Source: Ailurus styani
Lineage: Eukaryota; Chordata; Mammalia; Carnivora; Ailuridae
DNA: 64,000 bases
Direction: 5' to 3'
NCBI GenBank assembly: GCA_002007465.1
Contig: LNAC01000164.1
Span: 2,611,406 to 2,675,405 of the forward strand
Numbering within the stretch: position 1 is the first letter of the stretch; each line of letters begins with the position of its first letter. The notes under the pieces were generated by a model. It had not been told where the DNA came from, did not search any database, and worked only from the letters and a program-made list of their open reading frames with translations. Below, in pieces: positions 35,176 to 47,885 of the stretch. A program made the translations under genes and the position numbers.

Positions 35176-36560
35176 CTCCACCACTGACTGGACCACTGCC
35201 CATGTCCCCCAGATGTTAGGGGCTGTAGCTCCTGGTGAAGTTGGCAGAACAAGTGAATAAAGCAAAGCACGACACTATTAAGTAGGTCTCTTAATACTTA
35301 TGATCTCAAATTTTAAGGTAAGAGGCAACAAATTGGGATTGTCATCACACTTGGATAGTTGAAAGAAGGCTCAAGTGACCTCATGTTGTTATTCAAGTTG
35401 CCTCTGTTTAGGGGAGGTCCCCTCCACAATGGTGGGAGAAGGTCTTGGGACCAGTTGTTTCCTCGACTGCCTTTTCTGCGCTATATCTGTTTCCCCATCT
35501 GCCTCTATTCCCACTCTGATTTGCATGTGACGCCAACCCTCAACCCCACCCCCAAAAGGAGAGAGATTTAAGTGTTCCTCCTTTAGAGCTGATCTAGAGA
35601 GAAATTCTATCCTAGGAATTTTGTTCCAATCCTACTTATGGATTTCCTCTCTTTCCACTGCAGGGAGCATCCAAGCTGAGGGGCTTCTTAAGCAGGCCCT
35701 GGGGAAGTTGTGGAGGTCAGGAGTCACTAATACTGTTTTAGAATAATTCACAGAGCCATGTTTGGCCCTCGAGGTAACAGGTGCTGTAAGAGAGAACAAA
35801 AAGAGCCAATTATGATGTCAGGAGCCCTGGGGATTGATGGGGTGGGGAAAGAAAAGGATTAAAAATTAAAGTACAATATCTTTGCACTTTGCTTTTTTAA
35901 CCCCCTTATTAAATTATGACTTCTGTTTGAGGAAAATAAATGAGAACAAAGGGTATGTTTAGAATACAATCTTTGTGTTTTAAATTTGACTAATGAGTGG
36001 TTTTAGCGCTTTCATTTGGTTCTCAGTCAACCTGTATTCAAAGTGTCAATTAACAAATAAATATTATGAAAAACAAGAGTCAGGAATAGTTGCCACTCCT
36101 GCTAATGAGCTGCTAATGAAATTGTGCCTGGGTGGGAAATGCAGGCACTCTGGAATCCCCAAGAGTCTCCTAGGAAAATGAGCAGTAGTGGAGCCAAGGC
36201 CCCTGACCCCTGGGAAATGGGCACATTTAACTCCTTCACTTCCAAGTTGGCATTTCCCCCCATTATTAAGTGAAGCTCATTGCCGGTCTCTCATGGTTAA
36301 TATCAATTACACTGAGACTTTTACAGATAAAGTTTTATTTGACTAAATAATTACTAGGTGGGTTTAGCGGGCTGGAAAAACTGTAGGGGTGTGCTTTTGT
36401 TTATGTCTAACTATGTGTCCTTTGGTGTCTTGGTGGTTCCCTTCCTCTTTGAATATTCTTGAGGCTCTTCTCCATCTCTCCCCCAACACATGTACATGTG
36501 CGCAATTGAAAATTGATTGAAGTCTGGATATACTCCAGGATTTTGTAGGTTGGGGGGATT
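35176..36560. other. Unassigned intronic sequence
   Basis: No confident repeat or coding signal. Confidence 0.5.
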
Positions 36561-36777
36561 ATCTTTTTTTTTCATTTTTAATGTTTTATTTATTTATTCT
36601 AGAAAGAAAGAGCATGAGCCAGGGGAGGGGCAAAGAAGGAGGGAAAGGGAGAGCATCTCAAGCAGACTCCTCTCTGAGTCCAGAGCCCGACATAGGGCTA
36701 AATCCGTGACCCCAAAATCACAACCTGAGCCGAAACCAAGAGTCCATCGCTTAACCAACTGAGCCATCCAGGCGCCC
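36561..36777 (-). mobile_element. Older CAN-SINE, antisense
   Basis: TTTTAATGTTTTATTTATTTATTC tail, closing CAACTGAGCCATCCAGGCGCCC. Diverged; only a weak TSD. Confidence 0.92.
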
Positions 36778-37221
36778 TGGGGAGTATATTTTTAAAAAGA
36801 AAGAAATGGCAGGAATTAGTAGACCATAAAAGTCAACAGAGTTATTGAAAACCAGATTTCCAGCATGGATGCAACATCCCAAGTGCCCTGATTAAGAGGC
36901 TGTGCTGTATGTATTAGTCTTACTTACTGGGTTGTTTTCTAAGCTAAAAAGGAACATGGTATGCACTGAGGATAGAGATGGAAGGGGAACAGAGACAATC
37001 GGCAGGAAACAGACAGGGAATGCCCACTGTGGGTCTGTGAGTAAAAGTAACCCCTCTGCCCCTCGCCACTGTTGTCCTTTACTTCACCCCCGGGCTTTCG
37101 TAAATTTGGGGGATTCTGGCAGGTTCCCCGGAGCTGGAGAATTACTGCTTATGCCTAAAGGTCTGATGCTTTTGAGGGAAGAAAGATTGATGGCCACGAG
37201 AGGATTCCTAGTTTGTCTGGT
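36778..37221. other. Unassigned intronic sequence
   Basis: The 142-codon frame at 36902-37330 crosses into the L1 tail insertion and is not a gene. Confidence 0.5.
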
Positions 37222-37240
37222 TAAAATATGTTCACTCCTT

Positions 37241-37365
37241 GGTGAATGCTGTGAAAGATGTACGCCTGATGATTCACAGACCTGTACCCCTTGGGCAAAG
37301 AATAAAAATAAAATAAAAATAAATAAATAAATAGGCGCATTAAAAAAAATAAAAAATAAAAAAAA
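37241..37365 (+). mobile_element. Tail-only carnivore L1 insertion (125 bp), sense
   Basis: GGTGAATGCTGTGAAAGATG, then GATTCACAGACCTGTACCCC, is the extreme 3' end of carnivore L1. It is followed by ~65 nt of A-rich tail interrupted by GGCGCATT. Perfect 19-bp TSD TAAAATATGTTCACTCCTT at 37222-37240 and 37366-37384. Confidence 0.92.
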
Positions 37366-37384
37366 TAAAATATGTTCACTCCTT

Positions 37385-38909
37385 ACTACTGTCTCATTCT
37401 ACCCATTCCCCTGGTTCAGGCTTTATTATGTGTGATTAGGACAAGTATAATAGTTTTTCAACTAGCCTTCTTGCTTGTATCTCTGTTTTATATGCTGAGC
37501 TCCAAATGCTTCAAATGGAATTACTTGTGGCCCCCTAAATATGTTCATTTTTTTGCTTGCTTTCTGAAAGCCATTCTCTGGACTTGGAACTCCAAATGTT
37601 ACTTCCGTTCTCCCTCCTTGACTTCCTACCCCTCCATGGTAGCAGTTGGTCTTGTTCATGTGGTATTCTTCCTAGTGGCCAACACAGCACGTGGCCCTCA
37701 GTGGGTGTGCAGTAAGCTGTGGTAGAAAGGGTGCCTGGAGAAGAGCAGGTTCTTGCCTAACCCTCAGTAAATTCTTGTTAAAAGGCCAGTTATGAAAAGA
37801 GGCTCACTGCGTCCTACATATGGTTCCTTTGAGCCTTTGTACTGTACCTCTCTGACTCTAACACAGGAAGTCTTCTAAGTAGCACTGCTGTCCTTATCCT
37901 TGAAGAACACTGCTCTTGTAAATTCTGTATGAAGAGGTTGGTGACCACCTGTTGTCTGTCCTCCTTGAGGATTGGGAAGGAGACTTTGCATAGGTCACAG
38001 CAGATGAGATTTTTGGAGTGTGGTGTTGGAGGGTGGTGGGAGCTGTTTAGGTAGTTGTTCCCTGAGGAAAATGGTGGAGTCTCTTGTTCTGAGGGGCTTT
38101 AATGCAGGTGAGGGATTTCTACCCTGGGAAGCCATGCCGGATCATTCTTCTACGACCCTGTCCGGAGTCTTAGATTCTGTGACTCAGTGAAAAATCAGTT
38201 TGGAGAATATTTTCATGTTTTTCTCATTTTGTCATTGTTGAGTACTTTTTAAAAAATGTATAAATATAACTGCAATCCAGACTGGTTCGCTGCATGTTTC
38301 ACTGTTTAAAAAAAAAAAAAAGATCTCGGTTGGTGTTACCCTTCACAATATAATAACATAAAGCATTGGTTCAGGGTTCAGCACTCTAGAGAGCTTTCTG
38401 CACATTTTTCTGTTAGTGGTTCAGTTCAAGTTTTGCCTGAGAGACAGGATAGATGCTCATTTGTGTGAGGCAGGGATCTTGCCAGGACTTGTTTGGGGGT
38501 TTTGAATAAAAAAGCAGGAGGAGAGGGCTGTGGTAGTCATGGCAACCGGGCCTGTAAAGTCTCAGCTCTGACCAGGCCTGGTTAGGGGCTTGGAGGCCCC
38601 AGTGAGGTGAGTGGCTCTGCTTCCTGTTCCATAATCCTCCTATTCCTTAGGCTCTGGGGGAGGTAGGGGCAGGAGGCTGGCATTGAAGCTGACCTTTCTG
38701 GAGGCCTACTGTGTGCCTGGTGTTGAGCCTGAGCTGTAGACACCGGTAATTGGTTCAGAAACTCAGCATAATTGGGATCTTTTTTACTCTTGTTGACACA
38801 TTCCTATAGGATTTGATAAGTAAGATGTCATTGTTTCATCTTGGTTGACATTTATCTTTTTGGGGCTGTGTTTCCTGAAGCACTTTTAACTTATTCAGAA
38901 CACGGGCAC
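37385..38909. other. Unassigned intronic sequence
   Basis: No confident element. A 14-nt A-run lies at about 38308. Confidence 0.5.
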
Positions 38910-39060
38910 AGTATTTTCTCATTTGTTCTTCACAACAATCTAACACATGAGGGAACACAGACACAGTAGATTCGTTTCATTTGGCATATAAGGGCATGAA
39001 TTTCCAGAAAGAAAAAGGAATTTGACTAAATTCACGTGGCCTTGAAAGGCAGAGCTGAGT
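38910..39060 (-). mobile_element. MIR SINE, antisense
   Basis: TCTCATTTGTTCTTCACAACAATC ... AAGGAATTTGACTAAATTCACGTGGC follows the reverse MIR order. Confidence 0.65.
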
Positions 39061-40873
39061 GGGTCACAGAGTTTCAGGGCTCATGGCTGCATGGCCAGCC
39101 CTCATCTGAGCAGGCTGTCAGTGTAACCCTGGATTTCCTGACACTGCATCCAGGGATGACTTGGAAGAGCCTACAGGTCCCTGGAAGGGGAGGTTTCCAG
39201 GCAGGAGCCTACAGAGGACAGGCCATACTTTGCACCACTCCCAAAGCCATGTAACTGCTGAGGCATCTGATGGCAAGGTGAAAATGAGCACCATGGCATC
39301 CATCTGAGCTGGCCCTGAGTCTGCTGAAGCCGGGCAGCCAGGCTGCAGGGTATCCTTACTCTGGGCATGCCCCACAGGGGACTCTACCGTGGTGAGTCCA
39401 GGCAGGGCAAATGTCGAATCACTAGGAACTGGGAGGAGTTGGGGCCAACAATGAGTCAGGCAAAATTTGTCAGTAGATGAAACATCTTTTCTAGCAGTCA
39501 CAAACTGGCTGGGGGCAAATTCCATTTACAGATCTATTTTATTTGGCTATTATATTTTAAAATTTGATGCTTTTAGAGGGGGCATTTTTTTCAGCCTTCA
39601 CCACTCCCTATTGTCTTAGAGATGGCCTGTCTCACTTGCCTCTCTCACTTGCCAGCCTCTTGTGGGCATTTCTGTTGGCTTCTCCCTCTTGGATCACTGT
39701 TTCTTACCAGCCCTTCCACTAGGGTTCCTCTTGCCCATGTGCTTCAAGGCCTCAGGCTTTCTTGGGTCCATTTTCTTCTTCATACCATACCCACAACTAT
39801 CCTGCGGCTGTGTAAGTTCTGTGCTTAGCGCTCTGCCCTGGCCCCCAGAAATACTTGGTGTCACCTTGGACTGTATCTGATACACTAATTGCTGTTCTGG
39901 GGTTTGAAAGGAGAAGATAATGCTTTATCCAAGGAAATGTATTTTTTAAACAGTTTTATTGAGATACAGTTTATATGCCATAAAATCCCCTTGCTTAAAG
40001 TGTACAGTGAGAATAATTCTCAAACGTCCTGGAGAAGGTTGGTAGAATAGATGGGGGAGTTTCCTGACTGTGGTGTTTGATGGATAAGAAAAAGTTGAAA
40101 AGCAAATTTTGGGGACCAAAGGCCAACTTTTTTACTTTGCTGAGTTAAGAGCCTTAACATAGAAACAACCTGCTATCATCCATCACCGTCATTTGCTCAT
40201 TTTATAAAGGGGCATTTTAACACTAAAATGATAAAGACTACATAATTTCAGAGAAAAGAACTGTTCTTTTTATTGGACAATTTTAAATTCCTTGTTTCAG
40301 GACCATTGGTATGAATTACCACAATAAACAAACCACCTCCAGACTTGGCTTAAAACCACAGTAATTTCTTTTTGTATAGTTCTGTCTTAGAACTCCAGAA
40401 ATAGTTCACATACCCTTGAGATGCCCCCCAAACAAACAGTTAAACCAACCAGCATGCAGAGGAGCGGGAACCACAAAATGGGATACAGACACTAACAAAT
40501 GAACTAAGCATTACACATTAATAACATAATCATACTGCATGGGGGGTAAGGAGGAAAAGAGCTAACCTAAGTGACTTTGTGAAAAGGTATATTGAGAAGA
40601 TACTGTGAAGTCAGAGACAAAAAAAAATTGCACGCAAATGCTGTAATCCAGTTTGGTAAAGGCGTTTCTCATAGGGGTAGGGTTACCAATTTAAAACTAT
40701 ATTCATGCTAGAATTGAACGGTAAAAAATATACTGCAGAAAATAAGAGCCAAGTTCCTCTCTGCTGGAGAAGTTACAAGTAAGGTAAGGGGAAAGACAAA
40801 TGAACTCTGTTGTATTAAATTGAAATCTGAGATAACAGTATAAACTTGAAGTTTTTAATAAACACAAAAATAG
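39061..40873. other. Mostly unassigned intronic sequence
   Basis: 39945-40020 is a short antisense L1M end (TTTTATTGAGATACAGTTTATATGCC). 40310-40370 resembles the unnamed repeat of 10.6 kb. No exon is seen. Confidence 0.45.
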
Positions 40874-41066
40874 TTTTTTTTTTTTTTTTAATTTACTTGA
40901 CAGAGGGAGAGTGAGATCACAAGTAGGCAGAGAGGCAGGCAGAGAGAGGAGGAAGCAGGCTCCCCACTGAGCAGGTAGCCCAACTCTGACCTCGATCCCA
41001 GGACCCTGAGATCATGACCTGAGCCGAAGGCAGAGGCTTTAACCCACTGAGCCACCCAGGCGCCCC
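40874..41066 (-). mobile_element. CAN-SINE, antisense
   Basis: T15 tail, AATTTACTTGACAGAGGGAG ... CTGAGCCACCCAGGCGCCCC. Flanks share a short CAAAA(A)TAG repeat. Confidence 0.96.
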
Positions 41067-41934
41067 CAAAATAGGTATTTTTTAGAAATAGAAATAGAGA
41101 TGTGTATATGAGCATATATATAAAGGTATACACATGCATAAATTTCTTAGGTCTGTCTGACAGAGTCTAAGAGCCATGATACCCTAGTGTAATGAGCACA
41201 CCTAGCACCCAGATCTTAGTTTCTAAATACTGTTCTTCAGTAAAAGGAACTAAGGCTCCTTGAGAAGTAGTTGATTCCAGGGCAAGGAACGGAAACTACA
41301 ACATGAACTTACAACCTCTTACGGAACCAAAAAGTAAGGAAATACTTGAAAAAAGAAAATGATGGGGGAAAAGGAACTCACTAAAGGACACAAGAGCCAA
41401 CCTGAAGGAATTCCTAATTGACCAATCTGCAACAACTGAACAACAAAATCAATAATGATAGTATTGAATTATAACTCATAGAAAAAAATAATCATGAGGC
41501 CACACTTATTATTTAAGTAAATTGTTAAAAGATGGAGGACCGAAAGTTCTTCTTTGTAATGAAATTTCTTGTCTCTTTTTGTTTCTCTCTCTCTCTTCCT
41601 CTCTTTTTGTAGCAAATTTTTAAAAAATTTTTTTGAGAGGTGCATATGGAAATATTTAGAACTGACATACTGTGGTTTTTCCTTTTTGTGTATGTTTCTG
41701 TTTGTAACATTTTGTAGTACAGAAAGGTGAAGCAAATGTGACAAAAAAAGTAACAGTTAAGTGATGTAGGTGTATGTATTCATTGCGCCCTACTTCTTAC
41801 TGTACTTGGAATTTCAATTAACATATTAGGAAGGAAGGAAGTTGAAAATCGTCACTAGACCACCACCACGGTGGTAATTGTTGCAGAAGGATTCTCCTAA
41901 TGGTGTGGTTTGAGAAGAAAAGGGATTTCTATAA
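41067..41934. other. AT-rich intronic sequence, unassigned
   Basis: No confident element. A CT-rich stretch lies at 41583-41607. Confidence 0.45.
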
Positions 41935-42500
41935 TCTCAAAGAATTTTTCTTATAATTTTTTTTAACAATTCAGGGGCATTTGGTATATGCACAGTACTG
42001 TACAACAATTAACACCGTCTAATTCCAGAACATTTTTATCAGCCCGGAAAGGAAATCCGTCACCATTAGCAGTCACATCCCATTCCTTCCTCCCCCTAGC
42101 TCCTGACAACCACCGATGTACTGTGTCTTTTGATTTGCCTCTTCTGGAATTTCATTTAAAAGGAACTGTCTGATATGTGACTTTTTCTGTCTTTTTTCAC
42201 TGAGCATAATGTATCCAAGATTCATCCATGTTGTATATGGCAGTATCTCATTTCTTTTAATGGTTGAACAGTATTCTACCATATGTATATACCACTTTTT
42301 CTTCATTTATCAGTTGATGGACATTAGGGTTGTTTCCACATTTTAGCTATTATAAGTGATGCTATAATAAGCATTCATGTACATGTTTTTGGTGAACATA
42401 TGCTTTTAAATTTTCTTGGGTATATACATACCTAGGTGTGGAGTTGCTGGGTTCCTATGGTAACTCTTATTTTAAGTTGTTGAGAATTTGCCAAGCTATT
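41935..42500 (-). mobile_element. L1M 3' region, antisense
   Basis: Reverse of the L1M ORF2 C-terminus and 3'UTR. The minus frame 42073-42306 contains YCSTIKRNEILPYTTWMNL, a recognisable L1 ORF2 C-terminal motif. Degraded. Confidence 0.85.
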
Positions 42501-42539
42501 CTTCTCAGTTGGGTAGTCTGCTCTGATTTTTGTTTACTA

Positions 42540-43080
42540 CAGTGGAAAAAGCTCGGTGGTACTACTTTTATTAGTTGATCAAGTCCGATATCACCAGTCA
42601 TAAGATTATTAACACCACAAACTTTGCGATATGATGCACCGAGAAGAACACCGCGCCCTATTCTTGGTGCTTCTGTCAAGGATGCATGACCTCAGTTTAA
42701 TCATGAGAAGACACCAGACAGTCCTGAAAAATTGATCAGTATTCCTTGATGATGTCGGGATTATGAAAGACAAAGGAAGGTTGAGGGATTCTTGCAGACT
42801 GTAGGAAACTGGGGAGAAATAACAACCAAAGGCCATATGGGATCCTGGAACAAAAAAGGACATGGCGGAAACACTGGTAAGACTTGGAAAAGGATCTTTA
42901 TAGTTCGGTTAGTGTTACTGTTAATTTCCCAGTTGGGATAATTATCTGACTAAGTTACTATGTTAAATTAATGCTATTAACATTGGGAAAGGCTGTGTGA
43001 GCAATATATGGAAACTATATAATTTTTGCAGTTTTTGTGTAAGTTTAAAGGTAGTTCAGAGTAAAAAGTTATAAAAGAAA
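42540..43080 (+). mobile_element. L1M 3' end, sense
   Basis: GGGATCCTGGAACAAAAAAGGAC and TTAATTTCCCAGTTGGGATAATT match the same 3'-terminal type as 1-299. It sits head-to-head with the preceding antisense copy. Confidence 0.75.
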
Positions 43081-44320
43081 TCCAATCTTTTATTCTTGCT
43101 CATGTGTCTGTAGATCAGCTAGACCTGGTTGACCATGGCTAGGCTCAGTTGGGCTTACCTCCAGGCTGCAGTTGGGATCCACATTTGCTCCATGGGTCTC
43201 CTCCTTCTCAGACCAGAATGCTAGAGAACATTTCTCAAGGTGATGGTAGAATTCCAAAAGACCGTCAAAACACACAAGCACATTTCAAATTGCTGTGGCA
43301 CATTTGCTGACATCCCACTGACCAAAGCATGTCATAAACCAAGTCGAGAGTCAAGGGGTAGGAAAGTACTCCACAACTGTAGGAGGGGCTGCAAGTTCAC
43401 CTGACAAAGGGTGTGGGCAAGGCAAAGCGGAAGATAGTTGGTGACAATAATGCAATCCACCAAGGATTTTTCTCCTTGGAAAAGCAAGAGTTGTTACCTA
43501 GGTCTTGGACTGTGATTAAAGTCAGTGACAGATTCCCAGTGGGAGTCAATATTCAAGTATGATATGGCCTTACTTAATTTGGACAATGTTTCTTTTTGTC
43601 AGAGACTGTTTTTTTCAGGCTGTGGTTTGTCCCCAGAGAGCTGGTGGTAGGGACATAGACACGGTAGGCTTTGCAGGCCTGTTGCAGGGGCCCTTCGGGA
43701 TCCCTGTCATATTTTCTGCCTTCCCCCTTGCCCTCCACCTTTCAATCGCTGACTTGACCTGGACGTACCTTGTGACTTTTTGCATCCACTCTGCTAATAG
43801 AGGCCCTGGAAGGATGCAGGTCAGGTTGCACACTAAATTGGCCTTCTTCCCAGTGGGATGGAAACATTTAAAATACTATGTTTTCTGCTGCCTCTGCCTT
43901 TGCCGCTGCCATTGCTGGTTTTGTGTATCTTAAATGAGCGTAACCTGTATTTTAAGTTAATGCTATTGTGGTTGCTCTTGCCCCCTGTGGTGGCTTATGT
44001 GAAGGGAGTAATTTTGGAATTTTCCCCAAATAAAATAAATGGATTCACATAAGATTCTAGTCTGTTCCTTGGCCACTTTGGCACAATATAACCTGTTATG
44101 TTTTGAAACTATTAGTCACATACTTTTTTCACCTTGTCCATTTCTAATTTTGATCAAAAGTCTGAAATTGCAAAGTGCTACTATTTGTATTATTAGTATT
44201 AGTATTACTACAAAAGAAACTATTCACATGACTAATTATTATGAATCCTCTTGAGCTAGTGAAAATCCTTGTTGGCCTTTCCACACACCTCTAGATGAGC
44301 TAGGATTTCCTCTTTTTCAT
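43081..44320. other. Unassigned intronic sequence
   Basis: No confident element or exon. Confidence 0.5.
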
Positions 44321-44324
44321 TTTT

Positions 44325-45170
44325 AACCTTTACTCAGCAAGTAATTATTGAGGATTTACTGTGTACTAGACCATGGGATAGGCCCTGGGGATAAAATGGT
44401 GACCATTTCTTTTTACCAGATGAATAAAAAAGCTAAACTGTAACCACTAATTGTGGTAATTGCTGTAAAGAAAAGGTCCATGGTGCTACAAAAGAATGTA
44501 GGGAGCAGGAGCAGCCAGGTCTGGTCTGGGAAGACAGAGGATACCACTCAGAGGAAGTAACTGTTAGCTGGGATTGGGAAGATGAGGAGTTAGGGAGGCT
44601 GGGGTTGGAAAGAGCATTCTGGGCAAAGCGAACAGCAAGTGGAATGGCCCCCTGGCAGGAGTAAACAAGCTTCTTTCATGGAAGGGGAAAAGGAGAATGG
44701 GGAGTGGACAAGGCTGAAAAGGCAGGCAGGGGGTAGATACTAACGGGCCTCATTGACCGTGAGGACTTTCATCTTTATTCTGAGAGAAGTCGAAAGCCCT
44801 TAAAAGGTTTGAAGCAAGGTAATGACATAGACTTGTGTTTTGAAAAAACAAACAAAACCCCCAAAAAACAAAAAACAAAAACAAAACCCCCCAAACTGTT
44901 CTTTGTAAAGAACAGCTGGATCCAGAGCTAAGAGTAGATTAGAGAGGCCAGCTGGAAGGCTGTGGCACTGTCCAGAAGAGATACGTTGATGGTTTGGACA
45001 AGAGCAGTGGTGAGGAGGACAGAATGAATTCAAGAGACGTTGTAACAGGAAAAGTCACAGGTTTTAGAGATGCTCTGGGTATGGGGGCTGGTGAGGTAAA
45101 GGGAGAATCAAGGATGTCCTGCTTATTAGCCTTTAGGCCAGGAAGATACTCTGTTGTCTTGTCAGTTTGG
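44325..45170 (-). mobile_element. L2-derived sequence, antisense
   Basis: AATTATTGAGGATTTACTGTGTACTAG opens the reversed L2 3' end, followed by AGAGCATTCTGGGCAAAGCGAACAGCAAGTGG and AAGCCCTTAAAAGGTTTGAAGC. An A/C-rich tract lies at 44847-44893. Confidence 0.65.
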
Positions 45171-45531
45171 GATCTCTCCAGGTGAGACAACCTCTCGCCT
45201 TCACATATTCAGAGATTAATGCTGAAGAAGTTACCTCTTGCCCCATGATCCTAGGAAAAGCATAGAAGTCGCCAGTTCCTTGTTCTTGCCACCAGTTGGC
45301 TTCATCTTGTCCTCAGCTGCCTCCACAGCCTTTCCAGTTCTCCCTGCTTCTTTTGCTCCTGGCCTCCTGAATGTAGCCTGTTAGTTTGTGTGTCTGAGTC
45401 TTTGCACGCACAGCTCTATTTTGGATTCCCTGTTTTCCCAGTCTGGGTCTCACTTTTTGTCTCATTTGACCCCCAGTTTAACCTTATTCAGGAAGTCTCC
45501 CCAGAGAAAGTTTTCCCCACTCTACTTTGGA
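45171..45531. other. Unassigned intronic sequence
   Basis: Nothing recognised. Confidence 0.5.
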
Positions 45532-45597
45532 GATATATATATAAATATAATATATATTTATATGTATTTATATATGTAACCAACCAACCAACCAACC
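45532..45597. repeat. AT-rich palindromic tract plus (CCAA)4
   Basis: ATATATATAAATATAATATATATTTATATGTA-type alternating sequence followed by AACCAACCAACCAACC. Confidence 0.85.
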
Positions 45598-46234
45598 TTG
45601 AAGCATTTTGGTTGCTTTTGAGGTTAGAAGGAGATGGTTATGCACATATACTCATGTACTTAAGTTCCCATGAATTTTTTTAGCCAAAGATACAGAAACT
45701 CCCTACTGAATTGGGGCAGGAGGAACAGAACAGCTTGTCTTGGCATGGTGTTTCCCTGGCTCCTTAGTTCTCTGGTGGAGACACAGTGGTCAGTGGAACT
45801 TGGAGTTCAAACTGTGGTTCTGCAAGAATTGAGAAAACTTGAAATTTTGCTACCTCATTACCTTTTTATACTTAAGGTTTACCTGATCAAGTTCTGAGAG
45901 AACTCTTGCTATATGCTTCCCTTAAAGGACTCTTTAAAATATTTTCAACCTTTTTTGATCTTTGAATCAAATTCAGCATCATCAAGGTCATGCCATCCTC
46001 TAGCGGGAGAAAGCACAGAGCAGCATTTCTTCTGGATTTCTAATATCTTGAACCCTTTCCCTAAATTTTCTATCCCTGTGGCCGTTAAAGTTCCTCTTTG
46101 TAGTCTTAGAACCTGCCACAGTGGCTGGTATCTAGTAGTTGCTAGGTGAATGTTAACTGCATGAATGAATGAATAAGTGTAACATTCTGTTTGTAGTGTG
46201 TGATCTTGCACACTTGCTTTTTAACCAATGTATT
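45598..46234. other. Unassigned intronic sequence with a possible MIR/L2 tail
   Basis: 46120-46180 (GGCTGGTATCTAGTAGTTGCTAGGTGAATG) looks like a SINE or LINE 3' end of the MIR/L2 type. The rest is unassigned. Confidence 0.4.
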
Positions 46235-47494
46235 TAAAAATTCTTATTTCCAGTATAGTTAACATATGGTGTTATATTAGTTTTAGGTGTACAATATAGT
46301 GATTGAACATGTCTATGTATTACTCAGTACTCATCATGATAGGTATACTCTTCATCCCCTTTACCTGTTTTGCCCACCTCCCCACCCACTTCCCCTCTAG
46401 TAACTGTGAGGGTGTTGGCTATATTTAAGAGTCTAGTTTTTTGTCTTTTATTTGTTTTGTTTCTTAAATACCACATTATGAGTGAAATCATGTGGTATTT
46501 GTCTTTCTCTGATTGACTTATTTCACTTAGCATTATGTCCTCTAGATTCATGTTGTTGCAAGTGGCAAGATTTCTTTCTCCTCTATATCTGAGTAATATT
46601 CCATTGTATGTACATATAGCACATCTTCCTTATCCATTTATCTGTTGATGAACACTTGGGTTATGTCCATATTTTGGCTATTATAAATAATGCAGTAAAC
46701 ATAAGGGTACATATATCTTTTCAAATTAGTGTTTTTGTATTCTTTGTGTAAATACCCAATAGTGGAATTACCGGATTGTACAATAATTCTATTTTTAATT
46801 TTTGAGGAACCTCCATACTGTTTCCTGCAGGTGCTGTGGCTGCATCAGTTTGCATTCCCACCACTAGTGTGCAGTTTTCTGTCCATTTTTCAAATGGATT
46901 ATTTTCCTTTGAAAAGGAAAGTTGAGTTGTATAAGTTCTTCATATATATTTTGGATACTAACATCTTAGCAGATATATCACTTGCAATATCTTCTTCCAT
47001 TCAGTAGGTTGTCATTTTGTTTTGTTGCTTCTTTTGCTATGGAGCAGCTTTTTATTTTGATCTAATCCCTATAGTTTACTTTTGTTTTTGTTTCCCTTGC
47101 TTTAGGAGACATATCTAGAAAAATGTTCCTACAGCAGATGTCAAAGAAATTACTGTCTGTGCTCTCCTCTAAGATTTTTATGGTTTTAGTTCTCACATTT
47201 AGGTTCTTAATTTGTTTTATGTTTATTTTTGTGCTTAGGGTAAGAAGGTGGTTCAGTTTTCCCAACACCATTTGTTGAAGAGACTGTCTTTTTGGCACTG
47301 TATATTTTTGCCTCCTTTGTCGTATATTACTGGACCATATAATTGTGGGTTTATCTCTGGACTCTATTCCATTACTCTATGTGTCCATTTTGTGCCAATA
47401 CCATACTGTTTTAATTACTGCAGCTTTGTAGTATATCTTGAAATCTGGTGGTGTTATACTTCCAGTTTACTTCTTTTTCAAAATTGCTTTGGCT

Positions 47495-47692
47495 GGGCAC
47501 CTGGGTGGCTCAGTGGGTTAAAGCCTCTGCTTTCGGCTCAGGTCATGATCTCAGGGTCCTGGGATCGAGGCCCGCATTGGGCTCTCTGCTCAGCAGGGAG
47601 CCTGTTTCCTCCTCTCTCTCTGTCTGCCTCTCTGCCTACTTGTGATCTGATCTCTCTCTCTGTGTCAAATAAATAAATAAAAATCTTTAAAA
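47495..47692 (+). mobile_element. CAN-SINE in L1, sense
   Basis: GGGCACCTGGGTGGCTCAGTG head to AAATAAATAAATAAAAATCTTT. Perfect 15-bp TSD AAAATTGCTTTGGCT (47480-47494, 47693-47707), which is L1 sequence. Confidence 0.97.
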
Positions 47693-47885
47693 AAAATTGC
47701 TTTGGCTATTTGGGGTCTTTGTGTTGCCACACAGATTTTAGGATTATTTGCTCTAGCTCTGTGAAAAATGCTTTTGGTGTTTTGTTAGGGATTGCATTAA
47801 ATATGTAGATTTCTTTGAGTAGTATGGCTATTGTAACAATATTTATTCTTCCAATCCATGAGCATGGAATGAATATCTTTCCATC

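Noticed and set aside
36902..37330. 142-codon + frame
   Set aside because: Crosses the TSD and runs into the L1 tail insertion, ending in the A-rich tail; not a gene.
41935..43080. Single L1 inverted by twin-priming
   Set aside because: Both halves contain 3'UTR-type sequence of apparently different L1M types, whereas twin-priming gives non-overlapping parts of one element.
47248..47676. 142-codon + frame, and similar frames ending in SINE text (23302, 27275, 48834)
   Set aside because: Composed of antisense L1 plus CAN-SINE read-through; the recurring '[21 protein letters not shown]' peptide is just SINE sequence translated.
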